Of a stretch of DNA of 64,000 nt, positions 8,776-16,916 are shown piece after piece. This DNA is from Raineya orbicola (GTDB lineage: Bacteria > Bacteroidota > Bacteroidia > Cytophagales > Thermonemataceae), in assembly GCF_002843425.1 (NCBI RefSeq), contig NZ_NKXO01000003.1, positions 45,059 through 109,058 of the forward strand, given 5' to 3'. The notes under the pieces were generated by a model. It did no database searches, was not told the origin of the DNA, and saw only the letters and a list, made by a program, of their open reading frames with translations. The stretch's first letter is position 1. Each line of letters begins with the position of its first letter. The position numbers and the translations under genes were made by a program.

Positions 8776-11700
8776 ATGAGCGAAGCTGTACTCGATGCCC
8801 TCACCAAAGTTTTTGCTATTACTATTTTACAAGATGGCGGAGTTTCTCCCAAAGAAGAAAATTTTGTAGCTGAATACTTCCAAGAGGTTTTAGCCCAAGA
8901 TTCCATTCCCGCTTATATGCAAAAATATAAAGAATATTACCAAAAATTGTGGAACGACTTTGGTGCAAGAGTAAGCGAAAACGAAAAAGAATCTTTGCCC
9001 GGTGAAGAAGAAACTGGTAGTAAAAAAGTAACCGACGAAGAAAGGGCTTTTCAGAAATTTTCTGTAAAACTCGGTGGTCTTTTCCGCAAAGAAATCGCTC
9101 CCGAAAAAGAAAGTCGCTTGGTTTTAAGCCAAAAAATCCTCATTGTAGTACGAATGTTGGAACTTTTGGCTTCAGATAATCGTGTAACCAAAAGACGTTT
9201 AGAAGTAGTATCCACTTCTGCTGATTATCTGCTAAAAAACGAAATACTCTACAAAATTATTTATGATTTCGTTTTCAAGAAAGCAGATGAATTGGTAGGT
9301 AACGAAAATATACTCACGGTTAGCTCGCTTTATATCCCTCGTACCAATACTATTAAACACATTCAGATAGAAAGATTAGACGGAGAACTTATATTTTTGC
9401 GTATGCCCGAAGCCAATATGTATTTTGTGAAATACACGGGTAGTGAAAATATCAAGCTCAACGACTTCTTGATGAAGCCCAACAAAATTTATCAGTTTAC
9501 TTCGGGAAGTATCATCAGAACACAAGCAGGTAATTCTTTCTATTTCAGCGATATTGTTGCTAACTTTACTGATGTTCAGAAAAAACAAAAACTTTCTTTC
9601 AATGCCATAGATATTGAATACAAGTTCAAAAATGGTAATTTGGGTTTGCGTGGTGTAAGTGTAGCTGAAAGTGCAGGAAACCTCATTGGCATTATGGGAG
9701 CAAGTGGGGCTGGGAAAACTACCCTGCTCAATGTTTTGGCTGGTCTTGAAACGCCTTCGCGTGGGCAAGTTCTGCTGAATGGTATTGATATTCACAGAGA
9801 AAAAGAGAAAGTACAGGGAGTTATCGGCTATGTAGCCCAAGATGATTTACTTATTGAAGAACTCACTGTTTATCAGAACCTTTACTACAATACCAAACTT
9901 TGTTTCAAAAGTTTTACCGAGAAAGAACTGCACGAGCGAGTAATGAAAACCCTTGAAGACTTGGGGCTTGCTCATATCAAAGATTTAAAAGTTGGAAATG
10001 TTCTCAATAAAACTATTAGCGGCGGGCAACGCAAACGCCTCAATATTGCTTTGGAACTCATACGTGAGCCTGCTGTCCTTTTTCTTGATGAACCAACCTC
10101 AGGACTTTCGTCCAAAGACTCCGAAAACGTCCTTGACCTTCTCAAAGAGCTTTCTGCCAAAGGAAAACTGATTTTTGTTGTAATTCACCAGCCTTCCTCC
10201 GATATTTTCAAAATGTTCAATAAACTGATTATTTTGGATACAGGAGGCTATCAGGCTTTTTATGGAAACCCTGTTGATGCCGTTATTTATTTCAAGAAAC
10301 AAGATAACCAGCTCAAAGCCGAAGAAGGACAATGCCCCAACTGCGGTAATGTAAATCCTGAACAAATTTTCGATATTATTGAGGCTCGTACCATTGACGA
10401 AAACGGACAATATACCAACCAACGCAAAAAAACGCCTATTCAATGGAATGAGTTATTTTTGAAAAATTTTAGCGATAAAATTCGCCCCGTAGAAGAGCAA
10501 AAAGAAGTACCCCCTAAGGCTTTGGATTTGCCTCATTGGACAAAGCAAACTATTCTTTTTACCATTCGCGACTTTCTGGCAAAAGCAGGTAATACGCAAT
10601 ATATGGCTATCAACCTTTTAGAAGCCCCCCTACTTGCTTTTTTACTTGCTTTTATTATACGTTTCAACAACGACCCGCTTACCTTGGGGTATAGCTATCG
10701 CTACAACGACAATATCCCTGCTTATATCCTGATTTGCGTGCTGGTGGCTCTTTTTATGGGACTTACCGTAAGTGCCGAAGAAATTATCAAAGACCGAAAA
10801 ATTCAACGCCGAGAATCTTTCCTCAATTTGAGTAGGCACAGCTACCTACTCTCTAAACTGATTATTCTGTTCGGACTTTCTGCCATTCAAACGCTTACTT
10901 TTGTACTCATTGGTAATGCTATTCTGGAAGTGAAAGGTATGAATATGATGTATTGGGCTGTGCTTTTCACGGTTTCTTGCTTTGCCAATATGCTCGGCTT
11001 AAATATCTCGGCTACTTTCAATTCCGTTGTAACCATTTACATTACCATTCCGCTACTACTTATTCCACAAATGATTTTGAGTGGTGTAATTTTCAATTTT
11101 GATAAGCTCAATCAATTTGTAAGTGATAGAGGGCAAGTGCCTCTCCTTGCCGACCTTATGGTGTCGCGTTGGGGATTTGAAGCCATCGCCGTTGAGCAGT
11201 TCAAAAATAACAAATTTCAAAAGCCATTTTTTGAGTATGAAAAAGAAATAAGTGTAGCAGATTTCCGACAATTATGGCTTGATGAACTCGGCAATGCTCG
11301 TGTAAGGCTTTCTAAAATTTTGGATAAAAATTCCGATTCTTTGAACAATGTAAAAACTGCCGAACTCAAACTTATTGCCTATGAATTGCAAAGAGAAAAA
11401 GCCTTTGACCTAAAAACCCAGTATGGCAAAGAAAATCGCCCTGCTTTCAAAGATTTTGATAACCTACTTGCCAAACTCAATATCAATACCTACAACGAAA
11501 AGGTTGAGGAAGAACTTAAAAGCTATTTAGAAGAACTTGCTGAATATTACAAGGCTCGTAGAAATTATTTCAGCCGTGAAAAAAATGACTTGGAAGATAG
11601 GTTAGAGGAAAAAGTGAAGGGCTATTCTTTGGAAAAATACAAAAACACCTACTTTAACGAAAGTCTATCCGATTTGGCTCGGAATGCCAATGTGAGAGAT

Positions 11701-11982
11701 AAAATTTTGCTTTACAAAGAAAAACTCTTGCAACAAGCCGACCCAATTTTCCAAGAGCCTCTGCTCCCTGCACATATTTTAGATTACAGAACGCAATTTC
11801 TTGCTCCTTCCAAGCATTTTGCAGGTATGCTCATCAATACCTACTATTTTGATATAATCGTAATCTGGCTGTTTTCGTTGGTACTGTACATTACCCTATA
11901 TTATGAAACCTTCAAAAAAGCTCTCTCTTTATCTATTTTTGGCTTTTTCAAAAAAACAGAAAAAAACAAAACAAAAAAATGA
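8776..11982 (+). CDS. TerB-like / G-type ABC transporter ATPase-permease fusion
   Basis: The 1068-residue protein has an acidic helical N-terminal region of TerB-like character (about 1-175), a linker of about 130 residues, and then an ABC ATPase. The ATPase has Walker A GASGAGKTT (about 309-317), the signature ISGGQRKR (about 413-420) and Walker B LFLDEPTSGL (about 435-444), all of the ABCG/White subfamily. CPNCG at about 520-524 suggests one half of a metal-binding knuckle. A membrane domain of several helices starts near residue 615. A charged, coiled-coil-rich insert of roughly 200 residues separates the last predicted helix (about 1030-1055) from the others. ATPase and permease are thus on one chain, as in eukaryotic ABCG half-transporters. 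The substrate is unknown. Its place after siaC and before the lipoprotein pairs suggests a link with that signalling block. Confidence 0.8.
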   Translation: MSEAVLDALTKVFAITILQDGGVSPKEENFVAEYFQEVLAQDSIPAYMQKYKEYYQKLWNDFGARVSENEKESLPGEEETGSKKVTDEERAFQKFSVKLGGLFRKEIAPEKESRLVLSQKILIVVRMLELLASDNRVTKRRLEVVSTSADYLLKNEILYKIIYDFVFKKADELVGNENILTVSSLYIPRTNTIKHIQIERLDGELIFLRMPEANMYFVKYTGSENIKLNDFLMKPNKIYQFTSGSIIRTQAGNSFYFSDIVANFTDVQKKQKLSFNAIDIEYKFKNGNLGLRGVSVAESAGNLIGIMGASGAGKTTLLNVLAGLETPSRGQVLLNGIDIHREKEKVQGVIGYVAQDDLLIEELTVYQNLYYNTKLCFKSFTEKELHERVMKTLEDLGLAHIKDLKVGNVLNKTISGGQRKRLNIALELIREPAVLFLDEPTSGLSSKDSENVLDLLKELSAKGKLIFVVIHQPSSDIFKMFNKLIILDTGGYQAFYGNPVDAVIYFKKQDNQLKAEEGQCPNCGNVNPEQIFDIIEARTIDENGQYTNQRKKTPIQWNELFLKNFSDKIRPVEEQKEVPPKALDLPHWTKQTILFTIRDFLAKAGNTQYMAINLLEAPLLAFLLAFIIRFNNDPLTLGYSYRYNDNIPAYILICVLVALFMGLTVSAEEIIKDRKIQRRESFLNLSRHSYLLSKLIILFGLSAIQTLTFVLIGNAILEVKGMNMMYWAVLFTVSCFANMLGLNISATFNSVVTIYITIPLLLIPQMILSGVIFNFDKLNQFVSDRGQVPLLADLMVSRWGFEAIAVEQFKNNKFQKPFFEYEKEISVADFRQLWLDELGNARVRLSKILDKNSDSLNNVKTAELKLIAYELQREKAFDLKTQYGKENRPAFKDFDNLLAKLNINTYNEKVEEELKSYLEELAEYYKARRNYFSREKNDLEDRLEEKVKGYSLEKYKNTYFNESLSDLARNANVRDKILLYKEKLLQQADPIFQEPLLPAHILDYRTQFLAPSKHFAGMLINTYYFDIIVIWLFSLVLYITLYYETFKKALSLSIFGFFKKTEKNKTKK

Positions 11983-12087
11983 AAATTTTTCAGGGAATGT
12001 TTGAAATTTTAGAAAAAACTACTTTATTTTGAACTGAAATTCTTGTTTTGGCAAAATTCATACCCCAAATTAAAACGTGTAAATTTT

Positions 12088-12987
12088 ATGAAAAAAGTAA
12101 TTTATAGCCTTCTGACTTTTACTTTCATAGCTATTACAGCTTGTGATAATAGTGATGATATTAACAAAGTAGCAAGCGATACAACTAAAAAAGTAAAGTC
12201 AGGGAAAGAAGCTATTGATAAAAAAACTATCAAAGAATTTGTAGATAGAATCCCCAGTCCTATGATTATCTCTTCCATCATCAAAGATAGTGGGATTGAT
12301 TACGACCAAACTCTGCTCAATTCAGTAGATAATGAATCTAAATATGTGATTGAGTTTAAGCAAGCTCTCAATCTTGGTGTTTTCAGTACAGATTTGGGTT
12401 ATGCTAATATCTACGAAAAGTCGCAAGATGCTATCAATCTGCTTGTAGGGGTTAAAGATATGGCTGATAATCTTAAAATCGGTCAGTATTTTGAATTTGA
12501 AAAAATTAAGCAACTCTCTAAAAGTAAAGACAAACTTGATGAACTCTTGCAACTTACCGAAGAGAATCTTATCAATATCAATAATAAATTGTATGAGCAA
12601 GATAGAAGCGATTTGACTGTGCTTATCATTACAGGAGGTTGGGTAGAAGTAATGTATCTTGCTACACAAGTGGTACAGAAAAAAGCAAACAAAGATCTGG
12701 AACAAATGATTGCTGAACAGAAAATTGTTCTTGACCAAATCGTGCAGTTATTAGATTACTATGCCAGCCAATCTAAAATGAGAGATCTGCACGATGAACT
12801 CGTAGATTTGCAAAAATCTTTTGAAAAAATCAAATTCACCAAGAGCGAAGGTGAAACCAAACAAGAAGAAAAAGAAAACACAGTAGTAGTACAGCAAGGT
12901 GGTAGCGAGCAGGCTGAAATAAGTAAAGAAACACTTAATGAAATTACAACAAAAATCGCCGCCATTCGCAATAAAATCGTTAGCTAA
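12088..12987 (+). CDS. Lipoprotein, copy 1 of duplicated pair (type A)
   Basis: The start at 12088 is chosen because it gives a lipoprotein signal with the lipobox ITAC and the cysteine near residue 19; an in-frame ATG 45 bases upstream would bury it. The mature 280-residue protein is mostly helical. Its core block ALNLGVFSTDLGYANIYEKSQDA is shared, with substitutions, by the protein at 13689-14531 (ALNLGVYSVDLGYAN). Both also share a GGWVE-x-x-YLATQV segment and the C-terminal ending I-x-S. No enzymatic motif was recognised. It is likely anchored in a membrane facing the periplasm. It is followed by a hairpin and then by its type-B neighbour. Confidence 0.72.
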   Translation: MKKVIYSLLTFTFIAITACDNSDDINKVASDTTKKVKSGKEAIDKKTIKEFVDRIPSPMIISSIIKDSGIDYDQTLLNSVDNESKYVIEFKQALNLGVFSTDLGYANIYEKSQDAINLLVGVKDMADNLKIGQYFEFEKIKQLSKSKDKLDELLQLTEENLININNKLYEQDRSDLTVLIITGGWVEVMYLATQVVQKKANKDLEQMIAEQKIVLDQIVQLLDYYASQSKMRDLHDELVDLQKSFEKIKFTKSEGETKQEEKENTVVVQQGGSEQAEISKETLNEITTKIAAIRNKIVS

Positions 12988-13000
12988 AATTTTTACATCA

Positions 13001-13033
13001 GAGGGTTCAAAGGTATTAGTTTTTTGAACCCTC
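13001..13033 (+). terminator. Hairpin between duplicated units
   Basis: A perfect 11-bp stem, 13001-13011 with 13023-13033, and an 11-base loop. Only a weak T-run follows, so it may be an attenuating hairpin instead of a full terminator. Confidence 0.6.
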
Positions 13034-13073
13034 TATACCCTTTTGACAAGCTCAACAATCAACTTGAAAATTT

Positions 13074-13673
13074 ATGAAAAAACTATTGATAGCTTTTGTT
13101 TTTATAGGGGGAATGTTGGGAAAAAGTTTAGCTCAACAGAAAACGACCACTACTCCACAAAATACCAAAACCGAGCAAAAAACAGGTACGCAAACTCAAA
13201 AAACCACAAAAACTCAGCCTGACCCTAAAAAACAACAACCAGAAACTAAAAAAGAAGAGAAAAAAGAAATAAAAAAAGAGGTAAAAAAAGAAATAAATCC
13301 TCGTATTGAAAATTGTAATCCCGCTGGCTACATCACTGATATTACTGAATCCCTTAAAGCATCGGGATTTAAGTTTTTGAGAAGTTATAAATTGGAAGGG
13401 GTTTCTAATAAACCCATACAACACGAATATACCTTTAGTAAGGGTACTACCTATACTATCAGAGTAGCATCTTATTTGGATAGCAGATTAAAAGTTATTT
13501 TATACGATCCCGAAGGTAGAGCCATAGCTTCAACTTACAATGCTGACTCCGATAAGTTTTATCCTTCTATCCAAATACAATGCAACAAAACAGGTGTCTA
13601 TAAAATTTCTTTCGAACACCACTTTAATAAAAGAGATTTCTGTGGTGGAGCAATATTAGCTTTCAAACGTTAA
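13074..13673 (+). CDS. Secreted Cys-paired protein, copy 1 (type B)
   Basis: The 199-residue protein has a signal peptide (about 1-20, ending LAQ), a Thr/Gln/Lys-rich low-complexity linker (about 21-78) and a compact domain of about 120 residues. The domain starts at ENCNP, contains GFKFLRSYKLEG, and ends with DFCGGAILAFKR. The same domain without the linker makes up most of the protein at 14618-15040, which has GFKYLKSYKLDF and DYCGSSVIGFKR. Conserved cysteines near both domain ends suggest a disulfide-held beta fold resembling pre-peptidase C-terminal domains, but this is only an impression. Function is unknown. It probably works with the adjacent type-A lipoprotein because the pair is duplicated together. 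Confidence 0.7.
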   Translation: MKKLLIAFVFIGGMLGKSLAQQKTTTTPQNTKTEQKTGTQTQKTTKTQPDPKKQQPETKKEEKKEIKKEVKKEINPRIENCNPAGYITDITESLKASGFKFLRSYKLEGVSNKPIQHEYTFSKGTTYTIRVASYLDSRLKVILYDPEGRAIASTYNADSDKFYPSIQIQCNKTGVYKISFEHHFNKRDFCGGAILAFKR

Positions 13674-13688
13674 AAAAAATAAATTTTT

Positions 13689-14531
13689 ATGAAAAAAATC
13701 TTTTGGCTTCCTATGTCTGCTATCATTTTGATGGCTTGCCCCAAAAGCGATAATGAACAAAAGCCTACACAAGACACTACTCAAAAGCAAACTAACACCA
13801 AAACAGAGTTCAAAACAGATTATGAACTTTTGAATGCAATGCCGAACCCTATTGAAATGACTGACCTTATCAAAAGTTCAGGGATAGAATATGACAATAG
13901 TCTGCTGAATAAACCCGAAAATATTGAAAAATACAATGCCGAACACCAAATAGCTCTAAATTTAGGCGTGTATAGCGTAGATTTGGGTTATGCCAATCTG
14001 CACAACAAAACCCAAGATGCTATCAGGTTTTTAGATGCTACTCGCAAAATGGCAGAAGGCTTGAAAGTCGCTCAATTTTTTGATTTTGAAAAAATCAAAA
14101 AAATTACCCAAGAAAGCAAAGATATGAACGAGCTTATTCTTACCACTGGGCTGGGGCTTACGGCTATGCGTCAGAAATTAGAGGAAGAAAAACGTGGTGA
14201 AGTGCTAACATTGATGGTAATTGGAGGCTGGGTAGAATCTTTGTATTTGGCTACCCAAGTTGCCGAAAAAGCTAATAAACCTGCTCTAAATGAAAAAATT
14301 GCAGACCAAAAATTCGTGGTTGAAGCCATTTTGAAAGAATTAGAGCCCAACAAATCCGTTTCCAAACACATTGAAAGTCTCTACAACGATTTACAGAAAA
14401 TTGGTGAAAGCTATAAAAACATTAGCGTGGAACCCCAAGAAGGCAAACCCGCTAAGGTAAATATGAGCAAAGATGACTTTCAAAAGCTCTCACAAGCACT
14501 CAAAGAAGTCAGAGGGCGTATTGTAAGTTAA
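13689..14531 (+). CDS. Lipoprotein, copy 2 of duplicated pair (type A')
   Basis: The 280-residue protein has a short signal and the lipobox LMAC with the cysteine at about residue 17. It is a clear paralogue of 12088-12987: shared blocks are DLIKSSGIEYDNSLLN, ALNLGVYSVDLGYAN, QDAIRFLDATRKMAEGLK, GGWVESLYLATQV and a matching C-terminal end. It lacks the acidic Gln-rich segment near the end of copy 1. It starts 15 bases after the type-B gene, which suggests co-transcription. Function is not recognised. Confidence 0.72.
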   Translation: MKKIFWLPMSAIILMACPKSDNEQKPTQDTTQKQTNTKTEFKTDYELLNAMPNPIEMTDLIKSSGIEYDNSLLNKPENIEKYNAEHQIALNLGVYSVDLGYANLHNKTQDAIRFLDATRKMAEGLKVAQFFDFEKIKKITQESKDMNELILTTGLGLTAMRQKLEEEKRGEVLTLMVIGGWVESLYLATQVAEKANKPALNEKIADQKFVVEAILKELEPNKSVSKHIESLYNDLQKIGESYKNISVEPQEGKPAKVNMSKDDFQKLSQALKEVRGRIVS

Positions 14532-14549
14532 AAATTATAGCCTAATATA

Positions 14550-14580
14550 TTGACAACTATTATATTTTTTATTACTTTTG
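14550..14580 (+). promoter_or_regulatory. Bacteroidota-type promoter for the type-B' gene
   Basis: TTG at 14550-14552 and TACTTTTG at 14573-14580 (an exact TAnnTTTG), separated by 20 bases. This lies 37 bases before the ATG at 14618. Confidence 0.7.
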
Positions 14581-14617
14581 AAATCAAAACCAGAACTCTC
14601 AAAAAATCAACACATAT

Positions 14618-15040
14618 ATGAAAAAAGTATTATTTTTACTCCTCGCTTTTAGCTTCGCATATCTTGCAAATGCTCAATGTGATGTAACTGAATACACCAA
14701 CAAATGTGCTGAACGCCTTAAACCTGATGGCTTCAAGTATCTCAAAAGCTACAAATTAGATTTTATGAATGGTAGCAAAAAGCAAATTATTTACTCCTAT
14801 GTATTCAGTAATAACACAAGCTATCGTATCACGCTTGCCAATGGAAATAATAAAGGACTTTTTGTAACCTTAATGGATTCTGAGAAAAAGCCAGTAGCAA
14901 GTAGCTATCTTGAAAAAGAAAAGAAATATATGCCTGCTATTGATATAAAATGCTCACGTACAGGTATCTATTATTTAGCTTATGAAGTGAAAGAAGGTAA
15001 AGATTACTGCGGTTCAAGTGTTATTGGCTTCAAAAGATAA
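14618..15040 (+). CDS. Secreted Cys-paired protein, copy 2 (type B')
   Basis: The 140-residue protein has a signal peptide ending near NAQ (about residue 19), directly followed by the B-type domain. The marks are QCDVTEY at its start, GFKYLKSYKL, a central beta-rich part with FVTLMDSEKKPVASSY, and DYCGSSVIGFKR at the end. Compared with copy 1 (13074-13673) it lacks the Thr/Gln/Lys linker. It has its own promoter and is closed by a terminator, so the second copy may be expressed separately from the first three genes. Confidence 0.72.
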   Translation: MKKVLFLLLAFSFAYLANAQCDVTEYTNKCAERLKPDGFKYLKSYKLDFMNGSKKQIIYSYVFSNNTSYRITLANGNNKGLFVTLMDSEKKPVASSYLEKEKKYMPAIDIKCSRTGIYYLAYEVKEGKDYCGSSVIGFKR

Positions 15041-15061
15041 AATATTTCAATAAGTTTTTTT

Positions 15062-15104
15062 AATAGTTGTGTTGGCTTATGCAAGCACAACTATTGTTTT
15101 TTTT
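15062..15104 (+). terminator. Terminator after the duplicated A-B units
   Basis: A 10-bp stem, 15062-15071 with 15086-15095, followed by a run of eight T. Confidence 0.8.
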
Positions 15105-15124
15105 ACAACCTAATTTCATTTTTT

Positions 15125-15535
15125 ATGCGTACTTTATCTAATGTTTTCGGAACTATTTCTAATATTGCTTTTACCATACTTTTGATAGCCTTCGTTTTGA
15201 AAAATTTTCAAAGCCTTTCTGCTGAAACCTTCAAAACACTTTCTCTGATTGCTTGGGCTTCATTGGCTTTTGCCTCCTTTATAGAAGGGTTTTTATTTGT
15301 TGGTAAAAATAAACTTGCGGTCATTTTAGCGGGCTTGAGTGTTTCGGCAACGGCTATTTTTATACTTTCTAAAATTATGAGTTGGCAGGGCTTTGAAAAG
15401 TTAGAATATGCTCCATATACTGCTATCGGAGCAGGAGTTATACTCTTAATTGCTCAAAAAAAGTTATCTAATATAGGGACAAAGGCTTTAATTGTTGGAA
15501 CAATCGGTATTCTAATAGTTACAGGAAAATTGTGA
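15125..15535 (+). CDS. Small four-helix membrane protein
   Basis: The 136-residue, very hydrophobic protein has four predicted membrane segments at about 10-27, 40-60, 64-84 and 96-132, the last possibly being two short helices. There is no cleavable signal, no charged catalytic residue in the helices and no recognisable family motif. The following kinase gene starts 7 bases after its stop, so the two are almost certainly co-transcribed. A role as membrane partner of that kinase is plausible but unproven. Confidence 0.6.
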   Translation: MRTLSNVFGTISNIAFTILLIAFVLKNFQSLSAETFKTLSLIAWASLAFASFIEGFLFVGKNKLAVILAGLSVSATAIFILSKIMSWQGFEKLEYAPYTAIGAGVILLIAQKKLSNIGTKALIVGTIGILIVTGKL

Positions 15536-15541
15536 AGGCGT

Positions 15542-16696
15542 ATGCTCAAAGGCGAAATTATCAACGGCTATGTAATTTTGCAAGATTTTACTACCGCAGG
15601 AGGCGGACTAAGTAAATGGACTTTCGCTCGTAAAGGAGAAAAGGAGTATTTTATCAAAGAATTCCTTTCACCCAAGTACCCTACCGAAACTTCGCCGGGT
15701 AGCCCCAAATCCAAGGAACGTAAAAAGCAAGAATGTGAAAAGTTTGAAAATCACCACAAAAACCTAATGAAACAAATCAATGAGCGTTGTGGTGTGGGAG
15801 GAAATTTAGTAGTTACACTTGATTTTTTCAGAGTAGGAAGTACTTACTATAAAGTAACGGAAAAAATTGATGTTGCTTCACTTTCCCCCAAAGAAATCTA
15901 TGCCCTTCCTTTGCCAAATAAAATTCTGATACTTAAAACCATAGCTCACAGCCTTAATATTTTACACAAAGCGGGGATTGTTCACGGCGATTTGAAGCCC
16001 GAAAATGTACTTATCAAGCAAACTCGTCTGAATTATTATACCACCAAACTCATTGATTTTGATAATAGCTATTTTTCAGGCAACCCTCCCGAGCTGAGCG
16101 AAGAAGTAGTGGGTGATATGGTTTTTTACTCTCCCGAACTTGCTCGCTATATTCAGGGGAAAGAAAATCCCGAAAAACTAACTACTCAATCTGATATTTT
16201 TGCTTTGGGTTTGCTGTATTGCATCTTTTTACAAGGCGAACTCCCCGATTTCCCCAAAAAATATGCTTATCCTTGCCTTGCTGTAAATGAAGGGAAAGAG
16301 CTTAAACTCATTGATGCCAAATTGCCCAAAAAGCTAAAAAAAATGGTAAATGCAATGCTTGCCCCCTCTCCTACCGAACGCCCCACCGCAGAAGAAATCT
16401 TTGAAACCCTCAAAAATCTTGATTTGAAAGATGATGATGAACTTGTAAAAGTTCCTGAAAGAAAGTCTTTTGTAGAAACTTACTGGGAAGAAAAAGAAAA
16501 AAAAGAAGCTGAAAGTAAGAGTTCCAAACTAAAAATGACATTCAGCAAGAAAAAAGAAAAAACTACCGAAGAAACCGAAGCCTCCCTTGAACTTGAAATG
16601 AAAAAATTTGAAGAAGCTATGAAAATTATAGATGAAATGACTGGAGTATCTGAAAGCAAGCTACGAGGCAAAGGACTAAAAATTGGAAAGAAATAA
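15542..16696 (+). CDS. Eukaryotic-like Ser/Thr protein kinase
   Basis: The 384-residue protein has a kinase domain at about 8-300. The N-lobe has a Gly-rich stretch (TAGGG, 18-22), the ATP lysine K39 (YFIKEF) and a candidate helix-C glutamate near 67. The C-lobe has VHGDLKPENVLI with D150, K152 and N155. The metal aspartate D172 sits in DFD instead of DFG, with SPEL at 197-200 and D218 in SDIFALG. All catalytic residues are present, so activity is likely. The last 80 residues are Lys/Glu-rich and probably coiled. No membrane segment is seen. It lies downstream of the SiaABC-like, ABC and lipoprotein genes, adding a second Ser/Thr phosphorylation enzyme to the block. A terminator hairpin follows the stop. 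Confidence 0.85.
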   Translation: MLKGEIINGYVILQDFTTAGGGLSKWTFARKGEKEYFIKEFLSPKYPTETSPGSPKSKERKKQECEKFENHHKNLMKQINERCGVGGNLVVTLDFFRVGSTYYKVTEKIDVASLSPKEIYALPLPNKILILKTIAHSLNILHKAGIVHGDLKPENVLIKQTRLNYYTTKLIDFDNSYFSGNPPELSEEVVGDMVFYSPELARYIQGKENPEKLTTQSDIFALGLLYCIFLQGELPDFPKKYAYPCLAVNEGKELKLIDAKLPKKLKKMVNAMLAPSPTERPTAEEIFETLKNLDLKDDDELVKVPERKSFVETYWEEKEKKEAESKSSKLKMTFSKKKEKTTEETEASLELEMKKFEEAMKIIDEMTGVSESKLRGKGLKIGKK

Positions 16697-16706
16697 AAAA
16701 TAAAAA

Positions 16707-16729
16707 CCTTCAAGTTTTGAAGGCTTTTT
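16707..16729 (+). terminator. Terminator after the kinase gene
   Basis: A 7-bp stem CCTTCAA/TTGAAGG (16707-16713 with 16717-16723), loop GTT, then CTTTTTA. It lies just before the oppositely oriented tRNA-Leu. Confidence 0.7.
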
Positions 16730-16737
16730 ATTGAACG

Positions 16738-16819
16738 TACCCAGGGCCGGAATCGAACCGGCACGCCCGAAGGCATACGATTTTGAGTCGTACGCGTCTA
16801 CCAGTTCCGCCACCTAGGC
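16738..16819 (-). tRNA. tRNA-Leu (anticodon CAA)
   Basis: The acceptor stem pairs 16813-16819 with 16739-16745, including G-U pairs at the first and fourth positions. The anticodon stem TACGA/TCGTA holds the loop CTCAAAA with anticodon CAA. A long variable arm, as expected for leucine, and a normal T arm are present. Discriminator A; CCA is not encoded. Confidence 0.95.
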
Positions 16820-16916
16820 ATTTTTGGCTTTTGGGACTGCAATATTAGTGCAATCGGTTTTTATTTCCAAATTTTTTGGCAAAAAAAATATCAATTTTAC
16901 AATAAAAATCTGAAAA

